Below, one piece after another: positions 21,185-32,369 of a stretch of 64,000 bases of DNA. Every line of letters starts with the position of its first letter. The stretch's first letter is position 1. The notes beneath the pieces are model-generated. The model was not told the DNA's origin, searched no databases, and saw only the letters and a program-made list of their open reading frames with translations. Source of the DNA: Prunus persica (taxonomy: Eukaryota > Streptophyta > Magnoliopsida > Rosales > Rosaceae); contig NC_034010.1 in the NCBI RefSeq assembly GCF_000346465.2, positions 5,459,394 through 5,523,393 of the forward strand. The letters are read 5' to 3'. The translations under genes and the position numbers were made by a program.

Positions 21185-21660
21185 AAGAGGTTTCTTAGCA
21201 ATTTGATCACCATTTCCTTGATGATCACCAGTGCGTATGTTCCTTGATCCATTTTGTGAAGTCAAACATGGATGATATTCTCCTCTGTGACCTGAACGTT
21301 TTTCCTGCCTCCAACCATTTCAAGTAACAGCATTCCAAAACTGTGAATATCTAACTTGTACGATACGTTACCCAAGTTCATGGAGAACACATTAGGTGGA
21401 ATGTAAACAATGGTCCCTCCCTGGCAAACTAGCAGTTGTCATGGAAACTGCAGTTTGATCCTCAAAATCAGAATTTTTTTAATTTTAATTTGTAGAAGTT
21501 GTCTTTCAACAGAACATTATGAGGTTTGGTATAAAAAATGAAGGGTTCAATGATCTTATCCGTGCCTCAATTCCTTTGGCTATGATGAGAGTAATATGCT
21601 GCAGCTTCTCCCAGCCAAGGAGATGGTTCTTGGTGTCTGCTAATGATCATTTACAAAAGC
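21185..21660 (-). pseudogene. LRK10L-type receptor kinase pseudogene (copy B)
   Basis: On the minus strand, about 21640-21560 encodes WEKLQHITLIIAKGIE. About 21400-21270 encodes a broken NLGNVSYKLDIHSFGMLLLE and MVGGRKNVQVTEEN, close to the intact kinase at 15050-15160. Deletions remove the catalytic loop. It keeps kinase sequence that copy A lost near the VYSFG motif. Confidence 0.8.
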
Positions 21661-21783
21661 CAACCAGGTCGGTGAACTAAAGCTCTCCTAAATCCATCAT
21701 CGCAGCCAGGTCGGTGCATTGTTTCATCAGAGTGTTCCCATTTTAACAGTTTTTGGTTCTTCCTCCTTTAAATTGAAGTGAAA

Positions 21784-22636
21784 TCTGCGATATGGTGTGC
21801 TACTTTTCTGTATGCTGTTGGTTTTTGACAAAGTTTTGGCTGGAGAGAAGATATTAGTTTATGTATTTCTTAGACTACCAGTTTTTTTTTCCTTTCAAGT
21901 ATAAAACCAAACAAAAAATGGTTTTAAGGAACTTCTTTGCAGTTGGTTTTTGTCCCATTTGAGAAGGAACCCGTTAGAGACTTCATATGAATTTACCAAG
22001 CAATGCTTGAGGCAGAAAAAGTTCTGTGCAAGGAAGAATTCCCACTCAATCAGCCACCATTGCAGCCGTTGTCCCATCACCATCCACTTCATTGAAATTA
22101 AGCAAATCATTAGCAACTCATATGTAAACCCATTATAGGACTTTTTTAGGAGCTAAAGAAAGCAAGGGAGCAAAGAGATAGAAATCCAATTTACTGGTCA
22201 GAAGATTAATTGAAGACCTAACCGAACCATTACCTTACACAAGATAACAACGAACAACACAGCTACTTTTCCTAGAATCTATAACAAAGCATAACAAATT
22301 AAAAAGGCCAACCACTCATAGGGCAATCCACCGCTATCCAAGGGTGCCATATTCTTCATACACTTCTAAGAGTCAAACTGCAGAGGCTATCCTCTCTGCC
22401 ATTGTTAGGAAAAGCTACCTTCTGGAAATGGATGTTAGCAAATGCTATGATACTAACATTTCACAGGAAACGAAATTCCAACTTCATTGGGACAAGTGCA
22501 TAGGCCAGGCCATGTCATCTCCAATTAGGTCACTATTCCAGCTTTTGTATACTTTTATTTAATTTTTCCTTCAACAGCTTCCCATTGATCTTGATCCCAC
22601 TAACCTACTTTGGGATGATAAGCCATCAAGAGGAAT
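21784..22636. other. Intergenic, 3' side of the NC2-alpha gene
   Basis: No gene supported. Frames near 21895-22140 are short and unrecognised. The part near 22637 should hold the NC2-alpha 3' UTR. Confidence 0.4.
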
Positions 22637-25600
22637 TTAGCCCTCTTCGTCATAGTCTTCCTCATCCTCGTCTATCCTTCCGCTCAAATGTGCAAGTTGA
22701 AGAGGGTCAATGGCCATTTTATCCACATCAGAGAGAGACCACCCAGGATATTCTTCATGTTTAATCTCAGAAGTAGGTCCAGCAGACGAGGTCGGGGCTG
22801 CTGTTGCTGCAGCTTGGGATGCTGTTGCTGCAGCTTGGGATGCTGTTGCTGCAGCTTGGGTAGCTGTCGATGAAGCTTGGGCAGCTGTCGCTGCTTGGGC
22901 TGCTGTCGCTGCAGCTTTTGTATCCTCATTCTCAATTACATCGGCATTCAGATCAAAATTTCGAACTGCAGGATCAGACTCATCAGGGATAACAGCATTT
23001 TCCTTCATTTCCTCCTTTGACTCGGAAGCGTCATCCACCACCATTCCAGGATTTGGATTAGGTTTGGTGGCGTGCTGAAGAGATGTGCAGGGTTCAGATT
23101 CAGTCTCATGGTGCAGGGTCTCTCTTTCACTGGCCCGCCCACGTCCACGGCCTCGTCCTCGACCCCGACCTCTTCCTCTGCCGCTGCTGCTGCCATGGTT
23201 AACCTCAAGCTGCGGAGAAGTAAAAAAAAGATTTTGACATCAGTGGAACTCTTTGCATTTTGCATTTAGTGTTCAGCTAATTCAGCCCAAGTACAAACAA
23301 AACCAACCGAGAGTCATATGCAAACTTGTTTACTATTCAAAAAATATTTCAGTCCAACATCAACCTGGGCATCCTAAAAAAGCCAAAAGAAATGTCACTC
23401 CAGTTGAGGGTGTTTCAGCGATGAAGTAGAACGAAGAACACAAAAAATCAGAGTTCTCAATAACTGAGAGTAGACATAATGAGCATGGCAGTTGTTTTTA
23501 TGTTAAGAACAAAAAGATTGTAGGGTGCCATTATAGTTACCATCTTGCTCCTCTTCAACTCTTCATCACTGTCGATGCATTCATCACCTGGTGGTTTCCT
23601 GACAGAATAAATACATCAGTGAATAGATTCAAATAACTGTACAACGTCGACTTATGATAATACGAAATAACAAGAATAGACCATCTAATATACCTTCGTT
23701 TTGAAATGGCTCGATCCTCGCCAGCTGCATCAGAATGACCATGGCCATAGTCAGGAACCCTGCTGACGATGTCCCTCAGAAAATCAAACACATTATAGCT
23801 CTGTACACAATGCTTTCTGCAATCAAGGTAGAGAAATTAGATTTAATAAATTTAATACAAACGAGAAAGATATGTCCTTGTCTGTAGACAGTCAATATTC
23901 CAGAAAGATGTGTTCTCACAAAAAGTGAAAAAGAAGAATGATAACAATGAACCATGAAACTATTAAGTTTTCTCTGTATAAAGACGTAATTTAGCACACA
24001 GTTGATGTTCAAGAAGTTCACGCACATAGCACAAGGAACCTAATAAGTAGGAGCTTCAACATGGCCAGTCCATATCCTTTTACATTTTTTCTTTTCCTTC
24101 AGGACTAAAAAGGCTCCGTATGAAATACAACTTCAAAACATTACTTGGTCAATCCACTTTTGCTTACTCATCCAGGCATGCTACTTTTGTATTACTATTC
24201 ACAAATTGGACCAATTAGATTTGACTCATTTAACAGGGACCCCATGATATTATATATTCGACTTCGGGACAAACAATTTTTTTGAAAAAAGTAATATGCA
24301 GTAACCAACAGATTTGAGTGAATATGTTAACTAGAAAGTCTAGTATACTTCCTGTGCTTCAGTCTGTCAAAGAATAATTACTTATCCCAAATAAATAACT
24401 TGTATGTGGAAGTTACATTAAGTCTTGATTCATCTGATAGTATAAGCTTAACATAAATTTGGATGAATAACACAACAAACTAGAGAAAACAGCTCAGCCG
24501 GTCAGCATAGACTTATGGCATGTTACAACATAATAGGTCCTGGATGCTAATGGGTAGCACGCTAGCTTAGTGGTTAGAGGTTCAAGCCACAGTCATTGGA
24601 ATGATATTTCAAAAGGACTCAATTCATTCTCTCATAATTTTCATTTCGTTGTGGGGAACAATAAGTGCGTTAAACTTTGGGAGCGCAAATAGATTGTATA
24701 ATCTATTGATGATTGATGAACTTTCTTCTTTATTATATTTCATTTTAAAATACCATAAAAGATGTGTAAACTGACTCTTCCAGAATTACAGAACTTTCTC
24801 GTGTAAATCCTGTTCTAATTGGTTGACTGATGAACCATCCAAAATGATTTGGAAAGATAAACTGCCTTGCAGTTGCTTAAATAATTGTTTAAGGATTAAT
24901 ACTTGTTCTAATATTCAACACAGGAGACTTAATGTTTGCACATCGCCTTCTTGGCATATTATGAGCAAGGAAACAGCTAAGAATATTGAACATCTATTCC
25001 TCTATCATCCAGTTGCACTGATGACATAAGCGAACACAAGGTTAGTTAAGCTGGGTGAATCCCGCTTATTGTGTTTATCTACTTATTGAGAATTTTTATG
25101 CTTAGAAGAAAGTTTTGCAACCTATATTTAGGATCTTTCTAGTGAGATAGGGAATGCACTTTTAAACTTCATTTTGGGTATTCTAAAAATTTTAAAGATA
25201 AGACCATTTCCTTTTATTTATGCAAATTGGGAAGCAGCTGTTTCTGGATACTTTTGTGCTTTTGCACATGTATATGTTGTATTAGCTCTAAGCCCATTAT
25301 CTGGCCAATAAACTTAATTACAGTACATTTCATGGACTACTCGCTCACCATTGTTGCACTTACTTAAACACAAAGTTGTTCTGTTATTTATCCCTTAAAA
25401 TAAATAAATGAATGAATGCACAAAATTCAATCTTTCACTTACAGATGCACTGCATTCATGGTTTTAGCTCCTCTTTGGAGGGTTATCTCATAGGTACGGT
25501 CACAAAGGTCTTGCAAAAATAACTCCAATGCTTTAGCTGCATAATATGCAACAAGAGAAGTATAAGCAACAAAAATAAAAATAAAAGAACCTGCCATACT

Positions 25601-27146
25601 ACTATCTTACTAGCGTAAGAAAGTCAGAAGTACTCACAAACTAAAACAGGCACTGCTAATGCTATCTTCCCAACATCCTCATCAGCTTGCATAATCTTTT
25701 TAATACGAGCCTGCCAAATTAAAATTTTGTATCAGAATAGGCTATACTAAACGTCTCAGTGGTTAGAAGGGATGAGATACATGTAAAACTTTAAAACTCA
25801 ACTACAGTCAAACAACTAAACATCATTTCTTCTAATCAGAAGCACAAGGCAAATATATCTTTGCTTAGTGCTTGTCTGGCACAAGGGAGTAACATAGTTA
25901 AGGACAAGACAAGGAATTCTCTAGAAATCAGTGCATTCATACACAGCCTCTCTTGGGGTAAAGGACAAGTGCTATCAAAGAAATCCACTTGGAAACGAAA
26001 TAGGAAACTCCCACGCTTGATGCAAATATGATAACCATAAGAAACTCGGGAAAAAAAGAATATTTTCTACACGACAAACTCAACAAATATGATATAAACA
26101 TACACAGAAAGATTTTGTTTTTGAAGATACAAAGTAATTTTGTGATCATAAGGATTATCTATAGGGGAGAGAGGCAGCATTTGACAACAAAAGAAAATCG
26201 TATCCAAATAAGAGAAACTATAAAATACTGAAACAACAACAGCACTCCATAAACTACCAAATTGTACGTCACGCATGTAAATTTCAATCTCGAAGTTACC
26301 AATGCATAACTCAAATTTTCAAGAAAAAAGTGTTTCTTGAATTCCTTCTTTCCTATTTTTCTTTTTGAAAGTTTCAAAAATAAGGTCCACAACTCTCGAA
26401 CACCTAGGGCAACACCTCACAGAGCTATTCTCTGAAATCTAGTGTAGCATATGGATCACTAAGTAGCTGAGGAAGCGCAAACTCAACTTTTTTTCCTTTT
26501 TCTTTCAACCCATGAGATGAAACTCTCAAATGATTTTACAATCTTAAAAAATAATCCAAGTACTCATGTGAAAATAATATTTAATATAACCAGATCAGAT
26601 TTTACCCTAGGGGCTTTACAAGTCATTCACTTATCAACTCATCTTGACCAAAATACAAAACCACAACACGATAAGAGCAAAGAGCATGTGTATCCATATA
26701 AAATTCCCATAATTTAAGTAACAATTTATTTACTTTAACACGAGGCAAAATCATCGATAAGAATAAAATCCCTAAACCAAACCAAATCACCCAAAACAAA
26801 ACAAAATCCCAATTCTACCTAAAATCACAATCACAGCAAATAAAAAGAAAATACAGTGTAAAGAAATCCAACCCAGATCAAATATCTCAGAAATCCCCAA
26901 AAGATTGAAACTTAACCTAATAATTCGAATCAACGAAACATGCTTTATTACTCTAGCTAAGAAAACGCACGATAAGCAAAAAGAAACAGCAATAAATAAA
27001 TAAAAAGGTTTCTCCTTTTCCCCATTTTCCTAGCAACCAAACAAATTAAATCTCAATCGAAAGAAAAACCCTAAAAAAAAGAGCGGAAAGAGTGAGACAA
27101 AGAAGGGACTTACAGCAGGAAAACGGGTATCGAGCTTCTTCCTCAT
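22637..27146 (-). CDS. NC2-alpha/DRAP1 transcription corepressor (Dr1-associated)
   Basis: Six exons on the minus strand: 27114-27146, 25638-25710, 25443-25536, 23694-23816, 23541-23598 and 22637-23209, all GT-AG and in frame, give 317 residues. The N-terminal histone fold (MRKKLDTRFPAARIKKIMQ, DEDVGKIALAVPVLVSKALE, ALELFLQDLCDRTYEIT, NAVHLKHCVQSYNVFDFLRD) is that of NC2-alpha. It pairs with Dr1 (NC2-beta) on TBP-bound DNA and restrains preinitiation complex assembly in the nucleus. A KRRKPPGDE basic patch follows. The last exon adds an RG-repeat stretch (GRGRGRGRGRGRGRA), an Ala/Thr/Gln low-complexity tract and an acidic end (RIDEDEEDYDEEG). The low-complexity part is encoded by 21-bp tandem repeats. 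NF-YC subunits share the fold, but the start and C-terminus favour NC2-alpha. Confidence 0.93.
22800..22862. repeat. 21-bp coding minisatellite in NC2-alpha
   Basis: Three near-perfect GCTGTTGCTGCAGCTTGGGA-type units, with diverged copies running to about 22920. On the coding strand each unit encodes an Ala/Thr-rich heptad of the TASQAAA type, so copy-number change alters the tract length without shifting frame. Confidence 0.85.
23817..25442 (-). other. Intron 3 of NC2-alpha (1.6 kb)
   Basis: Largely featureless AT-rich intron. It contains a degenerate repeat near 24545-24620 (GTAGCACGCTAGCTTAGTGG...AGGTTCAAGCC) of the kind seen in old plant retroelement fragments; it is not a credible tRNA gene. 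Confidence 0.5.
25711..27113 (-). other. Intron 1 of NC2-alpha (1.4 kb)
   Basis: AT-rich, with no exon-like open frames that continue the protein. The short exon 1 (11 codons) is placed by the conserved start MRKKLDTRFPA and a GTAAGT donor. Confidence 0.6.
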
Positions 27147-27884
27147 GGCGTCAGATTTGAAACATTAATTAAATCGAAAGGCAAAGACAACAAAGAAACC
27201 CGAAAGAGAATCGAATTTTCAGAGCCACAGAATGATTGATTTCATCATTGTCGTATAAAATCCATCAGACCCATCTCAGATCCGAAACGTTTCTTCTTCT
27301 TTTTTTCTTACTTCGAAAAAAAAAAACGAAAATCAAAAAGATATATAATAATAAAAATAATTAGCAAACGAATAAAACTGGTTTTTGGGTTCCAACAGAA
27401 TATCCGTCCGTACGAGTTCGATGAAATAAAAACAAAAGCAAAAGAAGATATGATATATGAAGATCTGATGGACCGACTGTGAAATTGGGTTTTAGGTAGA
27501 AGACCAGCTAATCAAGTCAGGACATTGCAGCACCGCTTCACAAAATTTAATTCAAAGTCCTCAGTTTATTCACATGTCACGTTTTCATTGGTCCGTTTAT
27601 TCAAAGTTCGAGACATCATACTTTTGCCATACCGAACTCCCAATCTTAACCGTTGGATGGTTGGGATTGTGCCACATATGTCACATATCCTTGCGCAAGC
27701 CTCTTCTCTGTTTGGAAATTAGCTTTTCAGGTTTTCATGGATGGAGGATTGTGGAGGGTTTTACTGTGCATCATGTCTAAGGCATTATTAAAAAGTCATC
27801 AAAACTCAGAACATCTCATTAAAGAACAAACTTAGGGAAAATTGAATTAGTTAATTAATTTTTTTAAAGTAAATTGTGTCTAAA
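27147..27884. other. NC2-alpha 5' UTR/promoter and intergenic DNA
   Basis: The first 150 bases are a plausible leader of the minus-strand gene. The rest is AT-rich without a recognised gene. Confidence 0.4.
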
Positions 27885-28955
27885 CCTCCGTTTGGATGAG
27901 AAAAAATAACTAGAAATTTAGCTAAAAGTCGGGAATTTAAGAGGAGAAATTGACAATTCTCTTGTTTGGCAACTTAAGCGCTAAATTTATTAAATGACTC
28001 GCGGAAAAAATGTGGAAAAATTGAGACATCAAATTCCCGAGTTTAATTTCCACCAAAATAGGTGTCATTTCACAATTTTCATAGTGCAGGAATTCATATT
28101 TTCCAGCGTGTCATAACTTACATAATAAAAAGGCCAAACTTTTTTTTTTTTTTAAACGCCAAAATTCATTTCACAATTATTGTTTGTACAATGATCTCTA
28201 TATTGGTTATGCTAGTACAATGGTATTTATGATAATTTTTGTATTAAAGAGCCTTCACATGATTGGGATGAAGAAATGTGATCTTATTTGAACCGTATGT
28301 ACAATCAAAAAGAAGTTGACTGTATTGATCAATTCCGAATTAGCAAAAGTACATTAAAAAAGTATGCATAATTTTAGAAGAAAATGGTGGGTTGGTTTGA
28401 ACAAGAAATATTTCAATTGAAGAATCTGTAGCAATATTTTTTTTTTTAAATAATTGCTCACAACTTGAAATACAGAGTCATTGGTTTTAACAGAGTCTTA
28501 TATGCAATGATGAGAATTAGTGAAGATTACGTAAAATTTCAGCCAAGTATTGTTGGGAGTTACCAAAGAAGCAAATGGTAGTGGTTTGAGGTACCTATAT
28601 AACTAGAAAGAAAAAATATTTTTATTTTATTTTTCAACTAGTTATCTTAAGTTTCATACTTATACTGTATTATATTTCATGTTTAGAATTGTCTTAGAGC
28701 ACTTGATAGAACTCACATTCCGGTAACAGTATCGGTCGAAGAAAGACCAAGATATCGAAATATTTAATTTCTGTCATTTATAATTTACATGAGCTATCTA
28801 AACATTGAAATTTTGAATTTCTGTCGTTTACAAAATTCGACATACATAAATACAAACACTGAAATCTTCAATTGCTAGAATTTAAAATGACAGAAATCCA
28901 AATACTGTCATTTTAGAATTCTATCTAATTTGCAATTCCTCATTCCAAACGGAGG
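27885..28955. mobile_element. 1.07-kb non-autonomous TIR element
   Basis: The left end CCTCCGTTTGGATGAG (27885) and the reverse complement of the right end CCTCCGTTTGGAATGAG (to 28955) form a terminal inverted repeat of about 17 bp. No transposase frame is present inside. No convincing target-site duplication is seen, so the superfamily is open. Confidence 0.6.
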
Positions 28956-29553
28956 AAAGGTGTCAAGCGGGTTGTGTCTAGAGTCGGCCACTTAATGAAA
29001 GGGTTAGGTTGAGCATGTCCATTCATAAAAATTAATAAGTCTTGTGGCCCTAGCTCATATAAGACCGGGCTTGTATGGACCACTGAACGGGCCAATATGG
29101 CCCACCCCAAGCTCAACTTATGTATTGCATTTTCTGAATTTTTATTTTTGACAATTTCATTTCAATCTTTTTTTAACAATTATATATATACTAAAATTAT
29201 TATTTAATTTATATTTTAAAAAATGTAATTTTTAAAGTGTATTATTAGAAAAAAGAAATATACTTAAATTTAAAATATAATATAATACTGTTATGTATTA
29301 CTTTTATCTAAAAACAAATATAATTGAATAAATGAGCTTTAAATAGGTTAGCTCAGCTAGTGTTGAATAAATGGGCCTTTTTAATTAGACCAGACTCATG
29401 TCGTACTGAGTGTTTTTTAATCGAGCCAAACTAGTGTTGTGCTATAGCTTTTTTTAATCAGGCAAGACTCATGTCATGCTCGGGTTAGCCCAATCTATTT
29501 GATATCTCTATTCAAATTCTAGTGGAAAGATATTTCTCTTTAGGAAGGCTGGG
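28956..29553. other. Repeat-derived intergenic DNA
   Basis: Contains several loosely repeated phrases (for example AGACTCATGTC followed by GAGTG or GCTCGGG, near 29390-29480) typical of old degenerate repeats. No gene. Confidence 0.4.
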
Positions 29554-30453
29554 CCCTACAGTACTATTTCGTAAGCTCGTTTCATCTGAACCATTTATCT
29601 CATTCTAGATCAAATATGGACCATTAATCAAATCAAAGACTTTTGACTTGATATAGGCCTTTGGATTGGTAGCTAGGAATGCATCTGGGCTATCTAGTTT
29701 GAAGCTACCATGGACCTCCCCATATTTGGTTGAAAACTCATCTTTTGATATGAGCCTTTGATTAAATATTCAAATTAATCCGAGCCATTAGGGAATTCTA
29801 TAAATACCTCTCTTCTCCATTTTTCTTCACACCAAAACCTTCAAACCATTACTCCTTCTCCTCCACCAAAATCACTATTCTAACCTTCCTCGAGTCACTA
29901 TTCAACTGAGTTACTATTCACATACACTATTCATCTACTTTCACAATTCACTTCCCTAAGCTAGTAGCTACAGTTCCCTATTATTTCCGGAAGTTACTAT
30001 TCACATCAACTTTACTATTCATCACTTCTCCAACCGAGGTAATCTCTATTCCTCATCTCGTTTTTCATTTGCTTTATTTTCGTATTCCTGTTCCTAAAGC
30101 GTTATTCTACCAAATTTAAATTGTCAAACTTAAATTAATTTCATTTTCTAACTGATCAATTTTCTTAGTTACTTCTAAAAATAAGATCCTTATACCGTTA
30201 CTCTACCCAATTGAATTCTTATCAAACTTAAGAATCTTTTTTTTTTTTGGTCGAAAAACTTAAGAATCTTATTGCCCTATATTTTCCCGTTTTCTTTGAC
30301 CGGACCCGATTATACCTTTTCATATTCCTCTGGTCCATATGTGGAAAAAATAATAATAATTTAAGTTTGACAATTTTAATCAAGCATAATAACGTTTTAC
30401 ATACATGAATATAGAATTAAAGAAAATGAAAAACGAGATAAGGAATAGAGATT
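29554..30453. repeat. Foldback-type repeat, copy 1
   Basis: The left arm from about 29554 (AGTACTATTTCGT) to about 30290 is repeated directly at 30614-31311. A short centre (ACCCGATTATACC, CATATTCCTCTGGTCCATATG) follows. Then 30345-30453 repeats the inner end of the arm in reverse (AAATGAAAAACGAGATAAGGAATA). The outer part of the right arm is missing. No coding frame. Confidence 0.75.
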
Positions 30454-31919
30454 AAGGAACTCAGAGGTATTTTTGGTGAAATTTCAAAGTAGGGAAAACT
30501 AAAATAGAATTGACACGTGGCATTTTCTGATTGGTTGGAACACATCACACGACCACGTGTCATTGTGTGATTGGTTGGCAAATATCAAATCATTGATTAA
30601 GTCTTTGACTAGGTTCTATAGTACTATTTCGTGAACTCACTTCATCTCAACTATTGATCTTATTATAGATAAGATTTGGACCATTGATCAAATCAAAGAA
30701 TTTTGACTTGATCTGGCCTTTGGATTGGTAGTTGGGAATGTATCTTGGTCGTCCATCTTAAAGCTACAATGGACCTCCCCACATTTTGTTGAAAACTCAT
30801 CTTTTGATCTGAGGCTTTGAATTAAATATTCAAATCGATCCAAGCCGTTAGGGAATTCAATAAAGACCTCCATTTTCCTCTATTTTTCTTCACACCAAAA
30901 CTTTCAAACCATTACTCCTACTCCACCAAAATCAATATTACGACATTCTTGGGGTCGCTGTTCATCTAAGTTATTATTCACAGACACTACTCATCCGATT
31001 TCACTATTCACTTCCCTAAACTTGTAGCAATCGTTCCGTATTCATTATGGAAAATTACTATTCACATGCACTTTTCACATCGGGTTTCATTATTCATCAC
31101 TCCTCCAACTAAGGTAATCTCTATTCCTTATCTCGTTTTTTGTTTACTTTAATTATGTATTCCTATTTCTAAAGTGTTATTCTGCCCAATTTAAATTGTC
31201 ACACTTAAATTAATTTTATTTTCTGAATGGTTAATTTTCTCAGATATTTCTAAAAATTGGATCCCTATGCCATTACACTGCCAGTTTGAATTCTAGTCAA
31301 ACTTAAGAATCTTAGGGCATGTTTGGTATGGCTCACTAAATGGGACTGTGCTATATTGGACCTGAAGCCCATGTTTGGTTAGCAAGAGGACTAACTTAAA
31401 TGGGACAGTAGAGCCCAACAGTAAAAAAAATGCCTCACTCGTTCTCCTTATACAAAGAAGCTCAAAATGGGTTCGCAAAATAAGCCTTCGCTATATTGAA
31501 CACGCCTCTCTCCAGTTCGCGACTCCTTCTCTGCGACTCCGTCTTTGCGACTCTACCTCTCTTTCGTTCAACATCGACTCATCTTCTTCGAATCTTGACA
31601 CAGGTAAGTTTTTCTGGTCTTTCCCTTTGGATACCTCTCTTATTCCTTCTTCCATCTCTTTGATTTTTGCAAATCTCCTCAACAATTTTGACTGTGCTCT
31701 GAGAATCTCTCCTTCCTTTTCTCTGTTATTTTCTTATTCTCTTCTCTAATTTTCGTAGAATCTGTAGTGACATATATATATATACATGATGTTAATTGGC
31801 AATTAATTTGCAATTGGGTATTTCAGAAAACCTAGAAATTCAAAAGTAGAGTAGACTTTTGGCATGAATCTTGACCCAGGTAGTGAAAGTTTGGGTATAG
31901 CTGTTTGTGTGGTTTTGCT

Positions 31920-31995
31920 TTGGTTATTGTCAAAGCTCTGGTTGTTGTCAAAGTCTGGGTATAGCTCTGGTTATTGTCAAAGCTCTGGTTATTGT
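31920..31995 (+). repeat. Short tandem repeat inside the Harbinger-like element
   Basis: About four diverged units of CTGGTTATTGTCAAAG type, period roughly 18-24 bp. Confidence 0.6.
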
Positions 31996-32226
31996 TATCA
32001 TAAATTCTCTCTCTTCACAAATCATGCGATCATAACAGAATTAATGGTTTGAAATTGTTCTGAATGATCTGGAATAGTATGTTTCTTTTAAGCCCTCTCG
32101 TGTCAAGCATATGAATTTTTGTCATTCATTTTGTTTTCTCATGGTAGAGCACAAAGTTGCATTTAGTTTCCTACAATTTTCACATCAGCACTAGCTGAAT
32201 TATTTTTTAATTGTAAATTGTTCCAG

Positions 32227-32369
32227 GTGGCGGACAATTTCTATAGACCCAATTTGAAGAAAGCAGCTCTTGCCAGGGTAAGTGTTGGTCACAGGAGTCT
32301 CAAGGTCTCCGAGTCTGGTGTCAAGAAGAGGAATAGGCAGGTTGTCAAGACCCCTGGTAGGAACAAGTT
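32227..32369 (+). pseudogene. Captured exon of 60S ribosomal protein L28
   Basis: After an intact TTCCAG acceptor the frame reads [17 protein letters not shown], a stretch with HRSLKVSES, and [11 protein letters not shown]. This matches the C-terminal part of plant RPL28 (eL28), including the [14 protein letters not shown] region. The N-terminal two thirds are absent. Upstream at 31490-31603 lies a leader-like segment ending in CAG|GTAAGT, which could splice to this exon. It lies wholly within the Harbinger-like element. It cannot make a functional L28. Confidence 0.8.

Larger units (their letters stand above)
20142..21744. repeat. Segmental duplication copy B (partner 10392-12229)
   Basis: Same order as copy A: ATGGTAGTTATGAACTC, spacer, cystatin exon 3 remnant (20565-20690), spacer, and reverse kinase fragments. 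Small differences occur throughout. The similarity stops at CCATTTTA, where a copy of the receptor-kinase 3' flank joins. Confidence 0.85.

Noticed and set aside
22710..23078. Plus-strand Ala-rich frame across the NC2-alpha last exon
   Set aside because: It is the antisense shadow of the low-complexity repeat in the real minus-strand exon.
24540..24620. Possible tRNA gene (TAGCTTAGTGG ... GGTTCAAGCC)
   Set aside because: It has A- and B-box-like words but no cloverleaf stems can be formed; it resembles an old repeat.
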